From Chloroflexota bacterium (GTDB lineage: Bacteria; Chloroflexota; Anaerolineae; Anaerolineales; UBA4823), in the NCBI GenBank assembly GCA_020349245.1, contig CP070764.1, forward strand, positions 4,302,625-4,341,033: a stretch of 38,409 nt of DNA. Reading direction: 5' to 3'. A model generated the notes under the pieces. It was not told the origin of the DNA. It did no database searches and saw only the letters and a list, made by a program, of their open reading frames with translations. The translations under genes and the position numbers were made by a program. This document shows positions 24,732 through 33,946 of the stretch, in pieces (positions within the stretch are counted from its first letter, which is position 1; each line of letters starts with the position of its first letter).

Positions 24732-25514
24732 ATGGAATTAACCATGGGTCCCCAGGCTGACAAACATGAATTAGGGTCGATCAGAGAATCATTCTCTGGT
24801 AAGTCAATAAACTTGCGAACCTGGATGATCTTTATTTTCCCCGGATTTCTGCTGGTGACATCTGGCTGCCTTTATGGCCTACTCCTTGCAAGGAAAGTAT
24901 TCGAGCAGTACGGACCAATGTTGGCATTATCCAGAGGGTTACCCTGGATACTGACATTCAGCTTTCTGTTTATCCTCCTGGGTTGTTTTATCTTCTACTC
25001 GCTCCTCAGGTCAGCCCAAAGGCTTGAAATCTACGAGAATGGTATCCGTTATAGAAGCATTTTTCTCCGGCAATACGAATATCTGTGGTCGGAAATTTCA
25101 GGAATATCAACCTCATCCACAAGAACGACGATTTTTGATCAGGAGCTGCATACAATCCCATCAGCCATTCTCTACTTCTACCAAGGAAAACCACTAAATA
25201 TTACCAACCGTTATCAAAAAATTCCCCGGATTATTGCAACCACAAAAGCAAGAATATACCCTTTAATATGGCCGCGATTGAAATCAACCTTCCGTATTAA
25301 GGGCAGGGTAGAGTTCGGGAAAATTATTGTTAGCAGGGACAAACTTTACCTTAAAAAATTGGCTATTCCTTGGGAGACAATAAACCAATTAAACGTTGAT
25401 TCAGGGTACTTAATTGTGAACTATGACGAGAATTCCTCCCAGCTGTTTCCGATCTCTGATATCCAAAATGTAGAATTATTTCTTAAATTTGTTGATTGGG
25501 GCATCCGGATATGA
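24732..25514 (+). CDS. Two-helix membrane protein, PH-like cytoplasmic part
   Basis: 260-residue protein that I do not recognise firmly. Two hydrophobic segments (about 31-53 and 73-97) are followed by soluble sequence in which LEIYENGIRYRSIFLRQYEYLWSEI resembles the start of bacterial PH-like domains (DUF6585 or similar). A second repeat of the same theme (LYLKKLAIPWETINQL) appears near residues 205-220. It starts 28 bp after the DUF35 gene, either at ATG 24732 or ATG 24744, and its stop overlaps the lipoprotein start by ATGA. The coupling hints at a shared role at the cell envelope. Confidence 0.65.
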   Translation: MELTMGPQADKHELGSIRESFSGKSINLRTWMIFIFPGFLLVTSGCLYGLLLARKVFEQYGPMLALSRGLPWILTFSFLFILLGCFIFYSLLRSAQRLEIYENGIRYRSIFLRQYEYLWSEISGISTSSTRTTIFDQELHTIPSAILYFYQGKPLNITNRYQKIPRIIATTKARIYPLIWPRLKSTFRIKGRVEFGKIIVSRDKLYLKKLAIPWETINQLNVDSGYLIVNYDENSSQLFPISDIQNVELFLKFVDWGIRI

Positions 25515-28048
25515 TCGATTTTTCACACAGGCATAAATCAATTTATGTACGAAAAGTCGGATATATTCTCATATTAATGTTCGGCATTTTGCTTGCCTCA
25601 TGTAATTCTGCCGAACCGCCTCTGAAATCTATTCGTCTATCACAACCAGAATCAAGCCCAGAAAATATCGAAATCGAGCCCCTGACAACCATAACTTTTC
25701 AAGTCGATATACCTCCCGACACACCGCCTGGTCAGCCGATCATGCTTAGCATTCTGGACGAGGTAACTGGCTTGGCCCTAAATATCACCAGAATGGAAAT
25801 GCAAAAGGTTGGGGATACAACTTATTCAATAACCCTCCCCTTCCCCGTGGGAGCCACTATTAAATACCGCTACGCTCGCCAGGATACATTTACTGCAGAA
25901 GAACATACCACCGACCAGCGACCAGTTCGTTATCGCATCTACCAGGTAGATGGACCGGGGATTGTTAAGGACGTGGTTAGCAATTGGTCAGATAGTACCT
26001 ACGAAGGATCTACTGGTCGCATCATGGGAAAAGTGAGCGATGAGATCACTGAAAAGCCAATCCCCAACCTGCTTGTTACTGCTGGAGGCGCACAGACAGT
26101 AACTTCCTCCCAGGGTGAATATCTGCTTGAAGGATTACCTCCGGGACTTCATAATCTAGTTTTTTATGCCTTCGATGGTACTTATCATACATACCAGCAG
26201 GGAGCCCAAGTTGCAGCTCAATCAACGACTCCAGCTGATATTCGTATATCACCTTCACCGCTGGTAAAACTGATCTTTACTGCTGTCGTACCTGAAGGAA
26301 CACTCCCAGCAGTTCCTATTCGCTTGGCGGGAAATCTGGTCCAGCTAGGAAATACTTTTGCAGATTTATCTGGAGGCATGAATACACTCGCTTCGCGCAT
26401 GCCAACCCTTACCGCTCTTCCTGATGGTCGCTATGCAGTTCAAATTGAGCTTCCCGCTGGTGCTTTTATCCAATATAAATATACCTTGGGTGATGGATTC
26501 TGGAATGCTGAATACACCTCTAGCGGAGATTTTCGCCTGCGCAGCTTGACTGTCCCAGATGAAAATACCTTAATCGAGGATCAAATAGATAATTGGGGAA
26601 GTTCCTCAAATGTTGGGCCAGTGATCTTTGATCTCGCAGTTCCTGCAACCACACCGGAATTTGATACCATCTCGATCCAATTTAATCCATTCGGTTGGAC
26701 AGAACCGATTCCAATGTGGAAATTAGAAGATAATCATTGGGTATACATGCTGTTCAGCCCGATCACCAGAATTGAGGATTTTTCGTATCGTTACTGCCGA
26801 AATGATCAATGCAACCGAGCTGATGACGCTCTGACACCTGGTGCAAATTCTTCAGGCCGCTTGGTGTCAATTAGCAACGGGACTCAGACAGTGAGGGATA
26901 CAGTCGACGCATGGCATTGGTACGATCCAGAATTATCCGGCCAGGACACAGAATTACCCGAGATAAAACCTCGCCAAGAAGACTTTATGGCAGCCGTTGA
27001 ATTGCAATCATATTACCATCCTTCATTTGGCTCCCGGTTACCAGTGTCTTACAAGGAGATCAAGGACCTTGGATCAAATTGGATCGTCATGTCTCCAACT
27101 TGGACTTTCACCCGACAAAACCCTCCGGTTCTTGAAGCAGTCACCAGATTAGACCAATCATGGACTGATTTAACCTATTCGATTCAAAAAGCACAGGCTT
27201 TTGAATTTCAGGTTGCCCTCAATCCAGCACCCAACTTCCCAGTTGAGGTGCAAGAGTGGTGGTCTAACGTGACACCTGACTTTGCCTGGTGGCAAGTATG
27301 GTTTGAACGATATCAGAATTTTATTCTAAGCTTTGCTGATAAAGCTCAACAGGAAGGGGTTGATGCCTTGATACTCGGAGGAGATTGGCTTTTACCAGCA
27401 TTGCCTGGTGGGAAATTGTCCGATGGCACCCCTTCAGGAGTACCTGGAGATGCAGAAGACCGCTGGCGCGAAATTATCAACGAAGTCCGCCAAAGATACA
27501 GTGGCACCCTTATCTGGTCATTACCGGCTGAACATGATGGCATCGAGCCTCCACCATTCATCGAAGATCTTGACCAGATTTACCTGCTGTGGTCTCTCCC
27601 CCTGACCGATCAACCAGATGTAAATTTCACAGAGATAAGCAAAGCCGCAGCGGAATACATGGATAGTGAAGTCTTTCTCTTGGACATCAGTCTCGAGATG
27701 CCAATTATCCTCGCGGTTGCATACCCGTCCGCAGATGGTGGGCTCCAGAACTGCGTTCATTTTGTTCAAAATAATGAAGAAACTTCTTGTTTTCACCCAC
27801 GATTTCTTGATCCCCCCTTTCCAGACAATCAAAATATCAAACATGATCTCGATGAACAATCAGCTGCCTATGCAGCAATACTTACTGAATTGAATAAACG
27901 TCAATGGATAGATGGTGTTGTATCTGTGGGGTATTATCTACCTGCCGCACTGCAGGACAAATCTAACTCGATCCACGGCAAACCTGCCCAACAAATACTT
28001 TCAGATTGGTACCGTGCTTTTCATCCAGGTGAGAATAGCAGCGATTAA
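25511..28048 (+). CDS. Large multidomain lipoprotein with sugar-binding-like and hydrolase-like domains
   Basis: 845-residue exported lipoprotein: basic N-terminus, hydrophobic helix and lipobox LASC with Cys31. The ATG at 25511 overlaps the previous stop (ATGA). Order of parts, judged by eye: a beta-sandwich similar to starch-binding CBM20 domains (about 55-155), a carboxypeptidase-regulatory-like module (about 170-245, GKVSDEITEKPIPNLLV), two more CBM20-like sandwiches (about 253-365 and 370-470), each closing with a V-x-D-x-(V/I)-x-x-W pattern, and a C-terminal barrel-like region (about 490-830). The last resembles GH113-type mannanases (WWQVWFERYQNFILSFADKA, GVDALILGG, WREIINEVRQRYSG), but where those enzymes have the acid Glu this protein shows GGDWL. 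It may bind or cut polysaccharide at the cell surface. Confidence 0.65.
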   Translation: MIDFSHRHKSIYVRKVGYILILMFGILLASCNSAEPPLKSIRLSQPESSPENIEIEPLTTITFQVDIPPDTPPGQPIMLSILDEVTGLALNITRMEMQKVGDTTYSITLPFPVGATIKYRYARQDTFTAEEHTTDQRPVRYRIYQVDGPGIVKDVVSNWSDSTYEGSTGRIMGKVSDEITEKPIPNLLVTAGGAQTVTSSQGEYLLEGLPPGLHNLVFYAFDGTYHTYQQGAQVAAQSTTPADIRISPSPLVKLIFTAVVPEGTLPAVPIRLAGNLVQLGNTFADLSGGMNTLASRMPTLTALPDGRYAVQIELPAGAFIQYKYTLGDGFWNAEYTSSGDFRLRSLTVPDENTLIEDQIDNWGSSSNVGPVIFDLAVPATTPEFDTISIQFNPFGWTEPIPMWKLEDNHWVYMLFSPITRIEDFSYRYCRNDQCNRADDALTPGANSSGRLVSISNGTQTVRDTVDAWHWYDPELSGQDTELPEIKPRQEDFMAAVELQSYYHPSFGSRLPVSYKEIKDLGSNWIVMSPTWTFTRQNPPVLEAVTRLDQSWTDLTYSIQKAQAFEFQVALNPAPNFPVEVQEWWSNVTPDFAWWQVWFERYQNFILSFADKAQQEGVDALILGGDWLLPALPGGKLSDGTPSGVPGDAEDRWREIINEVRQRYSGTLIWSLPAEHDGIEPPPFIEDLDQIYLLWSLPLTDQPDVNFTEISKAAAEYMDSEVFLLDISLEMPIILAVAYPSADGGLQNCVHFVQNNEETSCFHPRFLDPPFPDNQNIKHDLDEQSAAYAAILTELNKRQWIDGVVSVGYYLPAALQDKSNSIHGKPAQQILSDWYRAFHPGENSSD

Positions 28049-28151
28049 GAACTCAAAAGATTGGAAGTGGAATACACCGTGACCCAGGATGCGCCATCCA
28101 CCGAGATTCTATTTTTATTGACATTTCAGACAAAAGTATTAATCTCGATTG

Positions 28152-28160
28152 TGGTATAAT
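28152..28160 (+). promoter_or_regulatory. Extended -10 promoter for the YtxG-like gene (leaderless)
   Basis: TGG-TATAAT (28152-28160) ends 9 nt before ATG 28170. A TTGACA at 28118-28123 is 31 bp away from the -10 and is too far to be its -35. Confidence 0.6.
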
Positions 28161-28169
28161 CTCCACGCC

Positions 28170-28643
28170 ATGAATTCGGAAGCAACATCACTCGAACCAC
28201 AACCTCCTAAAAACTCGGAATTCGTCCCTGAAAAACCCCCAGTAACCCAGGAAGAACTCCGCCAGAGGCAAATTGCAATCGCTGGCTTGGTGGTGGGCGT
28301 CATCATCCTGCTAGCATTATTGATCACTGCAGTAATTTACCTATCGCTGCCGGATACAAACACTGAGAGAATTCGCGATATCATGATTATTATCATGGCT
28401 CTCGAGTTCATGTTTCTTGGTATCGCAATGCTGGTGTTGATTGTACAATTGGCGACCCTGATTAATCTTCTTCAAAACGAGGTTATCCCAATAATTGAAT
28501 CGACAAACGAAACAGCGAATACCTTACGCGGGACCACAGAGTTCTTAAGTGATCATTTGACCGAACCGGTGATAAAATTAAATCAATATCTAGCAGGCTT
28601 GATGCGGCTTACAGAATTAATCGGTTTAACCCGAAAACGTTAA
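28170..28643 (+). CDS. DUF948/YtxG-like membrane protein
   Basis: 157-residue protein with a proline-rich cytoplasmic start, two membrane helices (about 36-60 and 71-97) and a C-terminal amphipathic region (LQNEVIPIIESTNETANTLRGTTEFLSDHLTEPVIKL) like that of DUF948 proteins. ATG 28170 is preferred over an in-frame ATG at 28149, which would lie upstream of the -10 box. A YtxH-like gene follows after 42 bp; in Bacillus, ytxG (DUF948) and ytxH are also adjacent and respond to general stress. The function is not known. Confidence 0.7.
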   Translation: MNSEATSLEPQPPKNSEFVPEKPPVTQEELRQRQIAIAGLVVGVIILLALLITAVIYLSLPDTNTERIRDIMIIIMALEFMFLGIAMLVLIVQLATLINLLQNEVIPIIESTNETANTLRGTTEFLSDHLTEPVIKLNQYLAGLMRLTELIGLTRKR

Positions 28644-28685
28644 TCAACTTACGATAATATAGACATTTGAAAGGAGTAAATTAAA

Positions 28686-29012
28686 ATGGCAGATAATAGT
28701 GGAGATTTGGGATCATTCTTGGCTGGTTTTGTAATCGGTGGCCTGATCGGTGCAGGTGTTGCCCTTTTGATGGCCCCCCAATCAGGCGAAGAAACACGCG
28801 CTCTCATTGCGGATAAAAGTATCGAGTTGCGCGATCGCGCAGCGGAAACCGCTACTGACTATCAACACCGCGCGGAGGATTTCGCCTCGAAGACTGCACA
28901 GAAATACGATGAGCAGGTTCAAAGAATTCAAGCTGCAGTTGATGCTGGAAAAAAACCAGCAGCAAAGAAGGGAGCTGAACCCCCAGCCAAAGAAGCCCCC
29001 GCAGAATCCTGA
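28686..29012 (+). CDS. YtxH-like membrane protein
   Basis: 108-residue protein with the YtxH pattern: one glycine-rich membrane helix (FLAGFVIGGLIGAGVALLMAPQSGEETR, about 11-38; the APxSG-x-E-x-R turn is diagnostic), a helical charged middle (SIELRDRAAETATDYQHRAEDF), and a Lys/Ala/Pro-rich tail. AAAGGAG lies 9 nt before the ATG. It pairs with the DUF948-like gene and is followed by a strong terminator. These proteins are linked with envelope stress, but no biochemical role is established. Confidence 0.85.
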   Translation: MADNSGDLGSFLAGFVIGGLIGAGVALLMAPQSGEETRALIADKSIELRDRAAETATDYQHRAEDFASKTAQKYDEQVQRIQAAVDAGKKPAAKKGAEPPAKEAPAES

Positions 29013-29030
29013 TTTTGAGCAATATATAAT

Positions 29031-29060
29031 AAAAGAGGCCGATTTCTTCGGCCTCTTTTT
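29031..29060. terminator. Bidirectional terminator after the YtxH-like gene
   Basis: AAAAGAGGCCGA (29031-29042) / TCGGCCTCTTTT (29048-29059): a perfect 12-bp stem with a 5-nt loop and T-runs on both strands. It separates the rightward run from the leftward NAD(P)HX gene. Confidence 0.92.
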
Positions 29061-29062
29061 AT

Positions 29063-30736
29063 TTATGATTTTATATCCTTGAGCACCAACGGTATGGAAT
29101 TGATCAGATCACTTGCCATGACTGAGGTATTTGTCCCCAACAACTCCGCAGATTTTAACCCGCATTGAGCGTGGATCCAGGAACCGCTAACCGCTGCCCC
29201 ATAAGCATCCAAACCCTGGGCGAGCAACCCGGTGATGATGCCTGCCTGCACATCCCCTGATCCTGCTCTGGCAAGCGCGGGCGTGGCAACCGGGATTAAT
29301 GTTGTTCTACCATCTGGCCCGGCTATCACGGTATTGGCTCCCTTCAAAACGACCACGTGACTCCATTCCTTTGCGAATTTTTCAGCAACATCCACCCTTG
29401 CAGCTTGGATTTCCCTCACATCTAAACCAGTCAAAGCGGACATCTCGCCAGGGTGAGGAGTCAAGACAGTTGGTTGAGGTATTCTTTTCCACCATTCTGG
29501 CATTTTTGCCAGGAGTTTCAACCCATCTGCATCTATGACCAGAGGTGGCAGTTGTTGCAATTCCATAGATTTGGTTTCATCACCTGCAGGTATAAAACCT
29601 ATTCTTGACTTTGCTTTCTGAGGTGGCTTGGAAAACAGATTGATAAGAAAGTTCCTTGTTGTAGTCTCCATTCCAAATCCAGGACCCAACAACATTGCGG
29701 AGACTTTTTCCAGATTGTCGAAGACAACCTCGGTAGCGCCTTCTTCAATTACCCCCATCTCGTGAGGTAAAAGCAACCAGGTCGCTTCAGGGACATGACC
29801 CGCAAGGGCCTCATGCAGAGGAGCAGGTACCGCCAAGGTCACGAGACCAGTACCAACCCGGTAGGCTGCTTCGCCAGCTAATATCACTGCCCCTGTGAAA
29901 TTCACCGACCCGGCAACAATCAATGCAGTTCCAAAACTTCCCTTATGCGCATCTCGTTTTCGCGGTGGGAGTGTCTTGGTTACTGATTCTGGGAAAGCCA
30001 CCCGGCGAGTAATCCCTTGCCAGGTTTTTGATCGAGATTCATTATTTTCTAGCCCGATGCTGACCAAGCACAATTCGCCGACATAATCATTCGCAGGAAA
30101 ATCCAGCAAACCACGCTTGACTGCAGCCATCGTTACGGTTAGATCCGCAAACAAACTGTTCGATGCAGTTTCCCCAGTATCACAATCCACCCCAGAAGGA
30201 CAATCAACCGCTACCACGACAGGGCCTTGATCCAATTTGTAAAGTGTCTCCTTGGTGAATCCAAGTACTTTGTCAACTTCACCCCGTAATGGCAGCTTAA
30301 TCCCTGTACCAAGAATACCATCCAGCAGGATCTTATTTTCTTTTATCACCGTACCTAATTTTTGATAATTAATATCCTCTCTTACTTCAATAATTACCCC
30401 ACCACTTTTTCTAAGCCGTTCTAGCAATGGATCATCGCTGTCCCTCTCTCGCACGATATAAGCAGTTGCTCTCCACCCACTCTGAGCTAAATGGGCTAAC
30501 GCCACCAAAGTATCCCCGCCGTTATTACCTGACCCGACAAGACCTAGAATGCCATCGTCCATGAAACTGGCATATTTTTCCGCAACCATTTCTGCCAAAC
30601 CCAAACCTGCATTCTCCATCATCAATTCATAGGTCAAGCCGTTTGCGTCAGCTTCTTTTTCCACCTGGATCATTTCGGCAGTACTGAGGAGCTTGATTTC
30701 TGCCTCCATAGGCATATACCTTCCCTTCAGGTTCAT
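29063..30736 (-). CDS. nnr: Bifunctional NAD(P)HX epimerase/dehydratase
   Basis: Metabolite-repair enzyme that restores hydrated NADH and NADPH. The 557-residue product joins an N-terminal YjeF_N epimerase domain (about 15-235; LVGSGNNGGDTLVALAHL, CPSGVDCDTG) and a C-terminal ADP-dependent NAD(P)HX dehydratase (about 260-550; KGSFGTALIVAGSVNFTGA, DADGLKLLAK, LTPHPGEMSAL, ARAGSGDVQAGIITGLL with the catalytic Asp). Length is usual for the fused form. ATG 30736 overlaps the stop of the AOR-family gene by ATGA, so the two are translated together. Internal Met at residues 8 and 10 are alternative starts. Confidence 0.95.
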   Translation of the reverse strand: MNLKGRYMPMEAEIKLLSTAEMIQVEKEADANGLTYELMMENAGLGLAEMVAEKYASFMDDGILGLVGSGNNGGDTLVALAHLAQSGWRATAYIVRERDSDDPLLERLRKSGGVIIEVREDINYQKLGTVIKENKILLDGILGTGIKLPLRGEVDKVLGFTKETLYKLDQGPVVVAVDCPSGVDCDTGETASNSLFADLTVTMAAVKRGLLDFPANDYVGELCLVSIGLENNESRSKTWQGITRRVAFPESVTKTLPPRKRDAHKGSFGTALIVAGSVNFTGAVILAGEAAYRVGTGLVTLAVPAPLHEALAGHVPEATWLLLPHEMGVIEEGATEVVFDNLEKVSAMLLGPGFGMETTTRNFLINLFSKPPQKAKSRIGFIPAGDETKSMELQQLPPLVIDADGLKLLAKMPEWWKRIPQPTVLTPHPGEMSALTGLDVREIQAARVDVAEKFAKEWSHVVVLKGANTVIAGPDGRTTLIPVATPALARAGSGDVQAGIITGLLAQGLDAYGAAVSGSWIHAQCGLKSAELLGTNTSVMASDLINSIPLVLKDIKS

Positions 30737-32562
30737 AATTCCCTTCTAATTTGGTCCAGATCTTTGATTGCCCAATCCAAGTTCAAGGCTGCCAGCTTTT
30801 CATTTTTTGGAAATCCAGTTCGCTTATCCCAATCCCTTATATTGTAATACGCCTCGAGCATCCTCGTAAAATCAGGAACATAACCGCTGGGATCATCTTC
30901 ATAAGGGATCATAAAGCCCTTTGGCAATCTGTCATCCCCTCTCCGCAAACCTAGGCGGTGGTTGATGACTCTTTTCAAATTCCAACCTCTTTCTCCTGTG
31001 AGGATCATATCTGCCAAGGAAATTTCCGAACCTGTACAAACGTTGATCAATTCTACAACCATCTCTGGCGGTACATTGGCAAAAAAGCACATCACCAGGG
31101 AATTAAATACTGTGCGCCAATCCTGGTGCCGGGCAACATTCATCACTTTTTCTGCTCCAGCTCGGGGTGGATAGTAGGTCATTCCCAAGGAGTTATAAAC
31201 CTGCCCAACCTCCACCAGGTAATAATCAGATTGGTTATGACACGCTCCGCGGGGAGAGGTTGCATATACCAGGGACATCCCTGTAGCTCCACGGGGATCG
31301 TGAAAAGCTACCTCTAAGCCATTCACATGAACTGCCAATGATTCTGATTGGAACTGACGCCCAAAACCTTGAGCGCCTAAAGCGAGGAATTTCCCAATTC
31401 CTTCTCTCTTAACGGTCTTGTGAATTAACTGCTCAACACCGTCCGCATTCCCCCACTCGAGGATTATTCCGTCTGTATCAGAAAGGTTGATCAAACCTCG
31501 ATCGTACAAAAGCATAGCGAGACCGATAACATTCGCAAGGCTGATACTGTCCATACCATAGCGATCGCAAAGCTCACCAAATTTCGTTATACGAATAGGA
31601 TCATCAATTAATAAATTAGGACCAAAGCCGGCGAGAGTTTCAAATTCTGCCCCTTTCCTCTTCTTCCCATCCCCTAGATCTACCACCCTTCCGCATGCTA
31701 TCACGCAAGCATGGCAGGCTGAGACACTGCTCAAGAGATTATTCTTGATATTAACGCCGGATATGCTCAGCTCTTCCGTGGATGTTCCCCGCGTGAAATA
31801 TCGCTTCGGCATCTCCATCAAGTAATCAAAATAATCTGCCACGCTGGCTGTCCCCAGTTCACGCGCGACCTGAGAGACAGGATCGTCTTTCAATTCCTTA
31901 TTGGCTTGAGAACGCAGATCGTTGAATGCTGCAGGATCATGCACGGGAATTCTACCGGTGCCTTTGACTGCGATTGCTTTGAGGTTTTTCGAACCCATGA
32001 TCGCACCCATACCTGTTCTTCCGGCGACACGACCATGATCGCTCAATATTAAAGAAAAAGGGATTAGCGCTTCACCTGCAGGTCCAATACACGCCACTCT
32101 CGTTCCCGGAACGTCCAATTCCTCCAGCAAGACCTTTTGCGTTTGGTATGTTTCCATGCCCCAAACTTGGTCTGCTGGAGAAACATTCACCTGCCCATCC
32201 TCGATAAACAAATACACGGGTTTATCCGATCGTCCTGTCACCAGGAGTCCATCATAACCAGTTTTTCGCAGCTCGACTCCCCAGAAACCCCCGCAATTTG
32301 ATTCTCCCCACAAGCGCGTTGCAGGAGAACGGCCACATACGACGAACCGTCCAACCGCAGGACCAGCAGTGCCCGAAAGGGGTCCATTCAAGAAAAGTAG
32401 CGGAGATTGTGGATCCAAGGGGTCTAATTCAGGAATAAGATAATCATATAATATACGCGCAGCCAAGGAAGCGCCACCAATAAACTCTTTTTCCCATTCT
32501 TCAGGAATTATGAACTTTCCTACCTCATTATTGGATAAATTAACAGTTAAAATTGGTTGCAT
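30733..32562 (-). CDS. AOR-family tungsten-pterin oxidoreductase
   Basis: 609-residue aldehyde:ferredoxin oxidoreductase-family enzyme, a soluble tungsten-pterin protein that oxidises aldehydes (or reduces acids) with ferredoxin. The [4Fe-4S] ligands are Cys283, Cys286 and Cys290 (CHACVIAC) and Cys492, at nearly the same positions as in Pyrococcus AOR. The pterin-binding motifs HDPRGATG (421-428) and ATSPRGACH (434-442) are present. Length matches the family. The substrate cannot be read from sequence: AOR, FOR, GOR and benzoyl-CoA-type relatives share these features. Its cofactor would need moaC and moaD-moaE, which are in the window. It is coupled to the NAD(P)HX repair gene. Confidence 0.9.
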   Translation of the reverse strand: MQPILTVNLSNNEVGKFIIPEEWEKEFIGGASLAARILYDYLIPELDPLDPQSPLLFLNGPLSGTAGPAVGRFVVCGRSPATRLWGESNCGGFWGVELRKTGYDGLLVTGRSDKPVYLFIEDGQVNVSPADQVWGMETYQTQKVLLEELDVPGTRVACIGPAGEALIPFSLILSDHGRVAGRTGMGAIMGSKNLKAIAVKGTGRIPVHDPAAFNDLRSQANKELKDDPVSQVARELGTASVADYFDYLMEMPKRYFTRGTSTEELSISGVNIKNNLLSSVSACHACVIACGRVVDLGDGKKRKGAEFETLAGFGPNLLIDDPIRITKFGELCDRYGMDSISLANVIGLAMLLYDRGLINLSDTDGIILEWGNADGVEQLIHKTVKREGIGKFLALGAQGFGRQFQSESLAVHVNGLEVAFHDPRGATGMSLVYATSPRGACHNQSDYYLVEVGQVYNSLGMTYYPPRAGAEKVMNVARHQDWRTVFNSLVMCFFANVPPEMVVELINVCTGSEISLADMILTGERGWNLKRVINHRLGLRRGDDRLPKGFMIPYEDDPSGYVPDFTRMLEAYYNIRDWDKRTGFPKNEKLAALNLDWAIKDLDQIRREL

Positions 32563-32621
32563 TGGTAATTGATTCTTCCTTTCAGCGAAAAAAGTAAAAA
32601 TGAAGTGTACCAGAATTCCAA

Positions 32622-32651
32622 TTGAAGAACCGGCAAGGATTTTAGTATACT
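32622..32651 (+). promoter_or_regulatory. Promoter for the GNAT gene (leaderless)
   Basis: TTGAAG (32622-32627), 18-bp spacer, TATACT (32646-32651). The -10 ends only 6 nt before ATG 32658, so the mRNA probably starts at the start codon. Confidence 0.65.
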
Positions 32652-32657
32652 AATTTT

Positions 32658-33155
32658 ATGAAAAATAAAATCGGGGTAACTATTCGTTCAATTAACCCAG
32701 CGGATAAAAATTGGATTAGCGATTTCTATAAAAATCGTTGGAATTCAACCCGGGTTGTATCAAAAGGTGTTCTCCATGAAGTCCCGAATCTCCCGGGATT
32801 TATTGCTTTGAAGTCTGGATTACGAGTCGGTCTGTTGACTTCTCATATAAAAGACAGGGAATTTGAAATTGTAACTCTCGATAGTTTGGACACATATATC
32901 GGCATTGGCTCCAGGCTTATCACCACCGCAGTAGAGGCAGCACTTAACTCCTCCTGCAAGCGCATTTGGCTTATCACAACGAACGATAACCTGCCAGCTT
33001 TACGCTTCTTCCAGAAAAGAGGGTTTCAAATTGCAGCTGTTCACCGAAATGCATTGGAGGTTTCACGCAAATTAAAACCTGAAATTCCCCAGGTAGGATT
33101 GTATGAAATTCCACTGCGGGATGAGATCGAACTAGAAATCGTTCTCAATCCTTGA
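32658..33155 (+). CDS. GNAT-family N-acetyltransferase
   Basis: 165-residue acetyl-CoA-dependent transferase. The core acetyl-CoA loop is YIGIGSRLITTAVEAAL (about 81-97), followed by the strand RIWLITTNDNLPALRFFQKRGFQ, which is the common GNAT C-terminal motif. The substrate is unknown. No Shine-Dalgarno is present, in line with the close -10 box. Its last 24 bp overlap the 3' end of the convergent nucleosidase gene. Confidence 0.85.
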   Translation: MKNKIGVTIRSINPADKNWISDFYKNRWNSTRVVSKGVLHEVPNLPGFIALKSGLRVGLLTSHIKDREFEIVTLDSLDTYIGIGSRLITTAVEAALNSSCKRIWLITTNDNLPALRFFQKRGFQIAAVHRNALEVSRKLKPEIPQVGLYEIPLRDEIELEIVLNP

Positions 33156-33857
33156 AAAATCCACTCTACCGAGCCATGCCGGTAGCGTGTTGATCAGGCT
33201 GCTCATAATTCGACCCGCAGATCGTTCAAAAATTGCGATATCACCGTAAGCTTCTCCCCTTTGCTCGTTAACGAGATCGGAGACACCTCTCAAGATCAAA
33301 CATGGAATCTGGTTGCGGCTTGCCACGAAAGCAATGGAACCAGACTCCCAGTCAGCAGCTATTGCACGAAAGCGTTTTTGGAGGCTGATCAGATCGCCAG
33401 GCATCAAGTCCCTGTCAGCAGATACCATCAATCCAGTAATAACATCTAGGGGATATGGCTCCCGAAGCCATGAAAGGTTCAAATCGGTTGTGTAGTGATT
33501 TATTACTTTTTCCGCGTCACCCATTTGCTCAAAGAGATCATAGACGATTGTACGGTTAACAAGTACTATCTCTCCCCGGTTAATTCTTCCGGTAATGCCC
33601 CCACAGGTCCCCAGATTAATCAGCAGATTGGGTTTCCATTTATCAATCACGTACTGGCAGGATGCCGCTGCAGAGATCTTTCCCCAACCACCCTGAAAAT
33701 AAATGATATCAAGGACCCGATTGCCAGAAGTGATACTTTCAGCAAAGAATTCACCGAATGGGGAATGCTGAACCTGGCTGTTAGACTTTATTTTGCGAAT
33801 AGCTCGCCATTCAATATCGGCAGAAGCAATCACTACAACATCAATACCAGCAACCAT
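33132..33857 (-). CDS. MTA/SAH nucleosidase-like phosphorylase-superfamily protein
   Basis: 241-residue protein of the PNP/UDP phosphorylase superfamily. Motifs: LLINLGTCGGI (about 94-104), the ribose/base loop ADWESGSIAFVA (about 187-198, Glu aligned with the MTA/SAH nucleosidase catalytic-site Met-Glu), and LILRGVSDLV with the catalytic Asp. These fit 5'-methylthioadenosine/S-adenosylhomocysteine nucleosidase or a related nucleosidase; the Met before Glu is Trp here, so base preference is uncertain. GAGG lies 8 nt before the ATG. It converges with the GNAT gene with a 24-bp overlap and is divergent from the Mut7-C gene. Confidence 0.78.
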   Translation of the reverse strand: MVAGIDVVVIASADIEWRAIRKIKSNSQVQHSPFGEFFAESITSGNRVLDIIYFQGGWGKISAAASCQYVIDKWKPNLLINLGTCGGITGRINRGEIVLVNRTIVYDLFEQMGDAEKVINHYTTDLNLSWLREPYPLDVITGLMVSADRDLMPGDLISLQKRFRAIAADWESGSIAFVASRNQIPCLILRGVSDLVNEQRGEAYGDIAIFERSAGRIMSSLINTLPAWLGRVDFSRIENDF

Positions 33858-33946
33858 TCAACATACCTCGTTGCAAACAAATATCATCCTGAACAAGATC
33901 GCTTTTGGACTTATTAATTTATCAACCTAATAATTCGATCATATCG

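Noticed and set aside
28118..28160. TTGACA at 28118 as the -35 of the promoter with TATAAT at 28155.
   Set aside because: The spacing is 31 bp; the -10 is better explained as an extended -10 without a standard -35.
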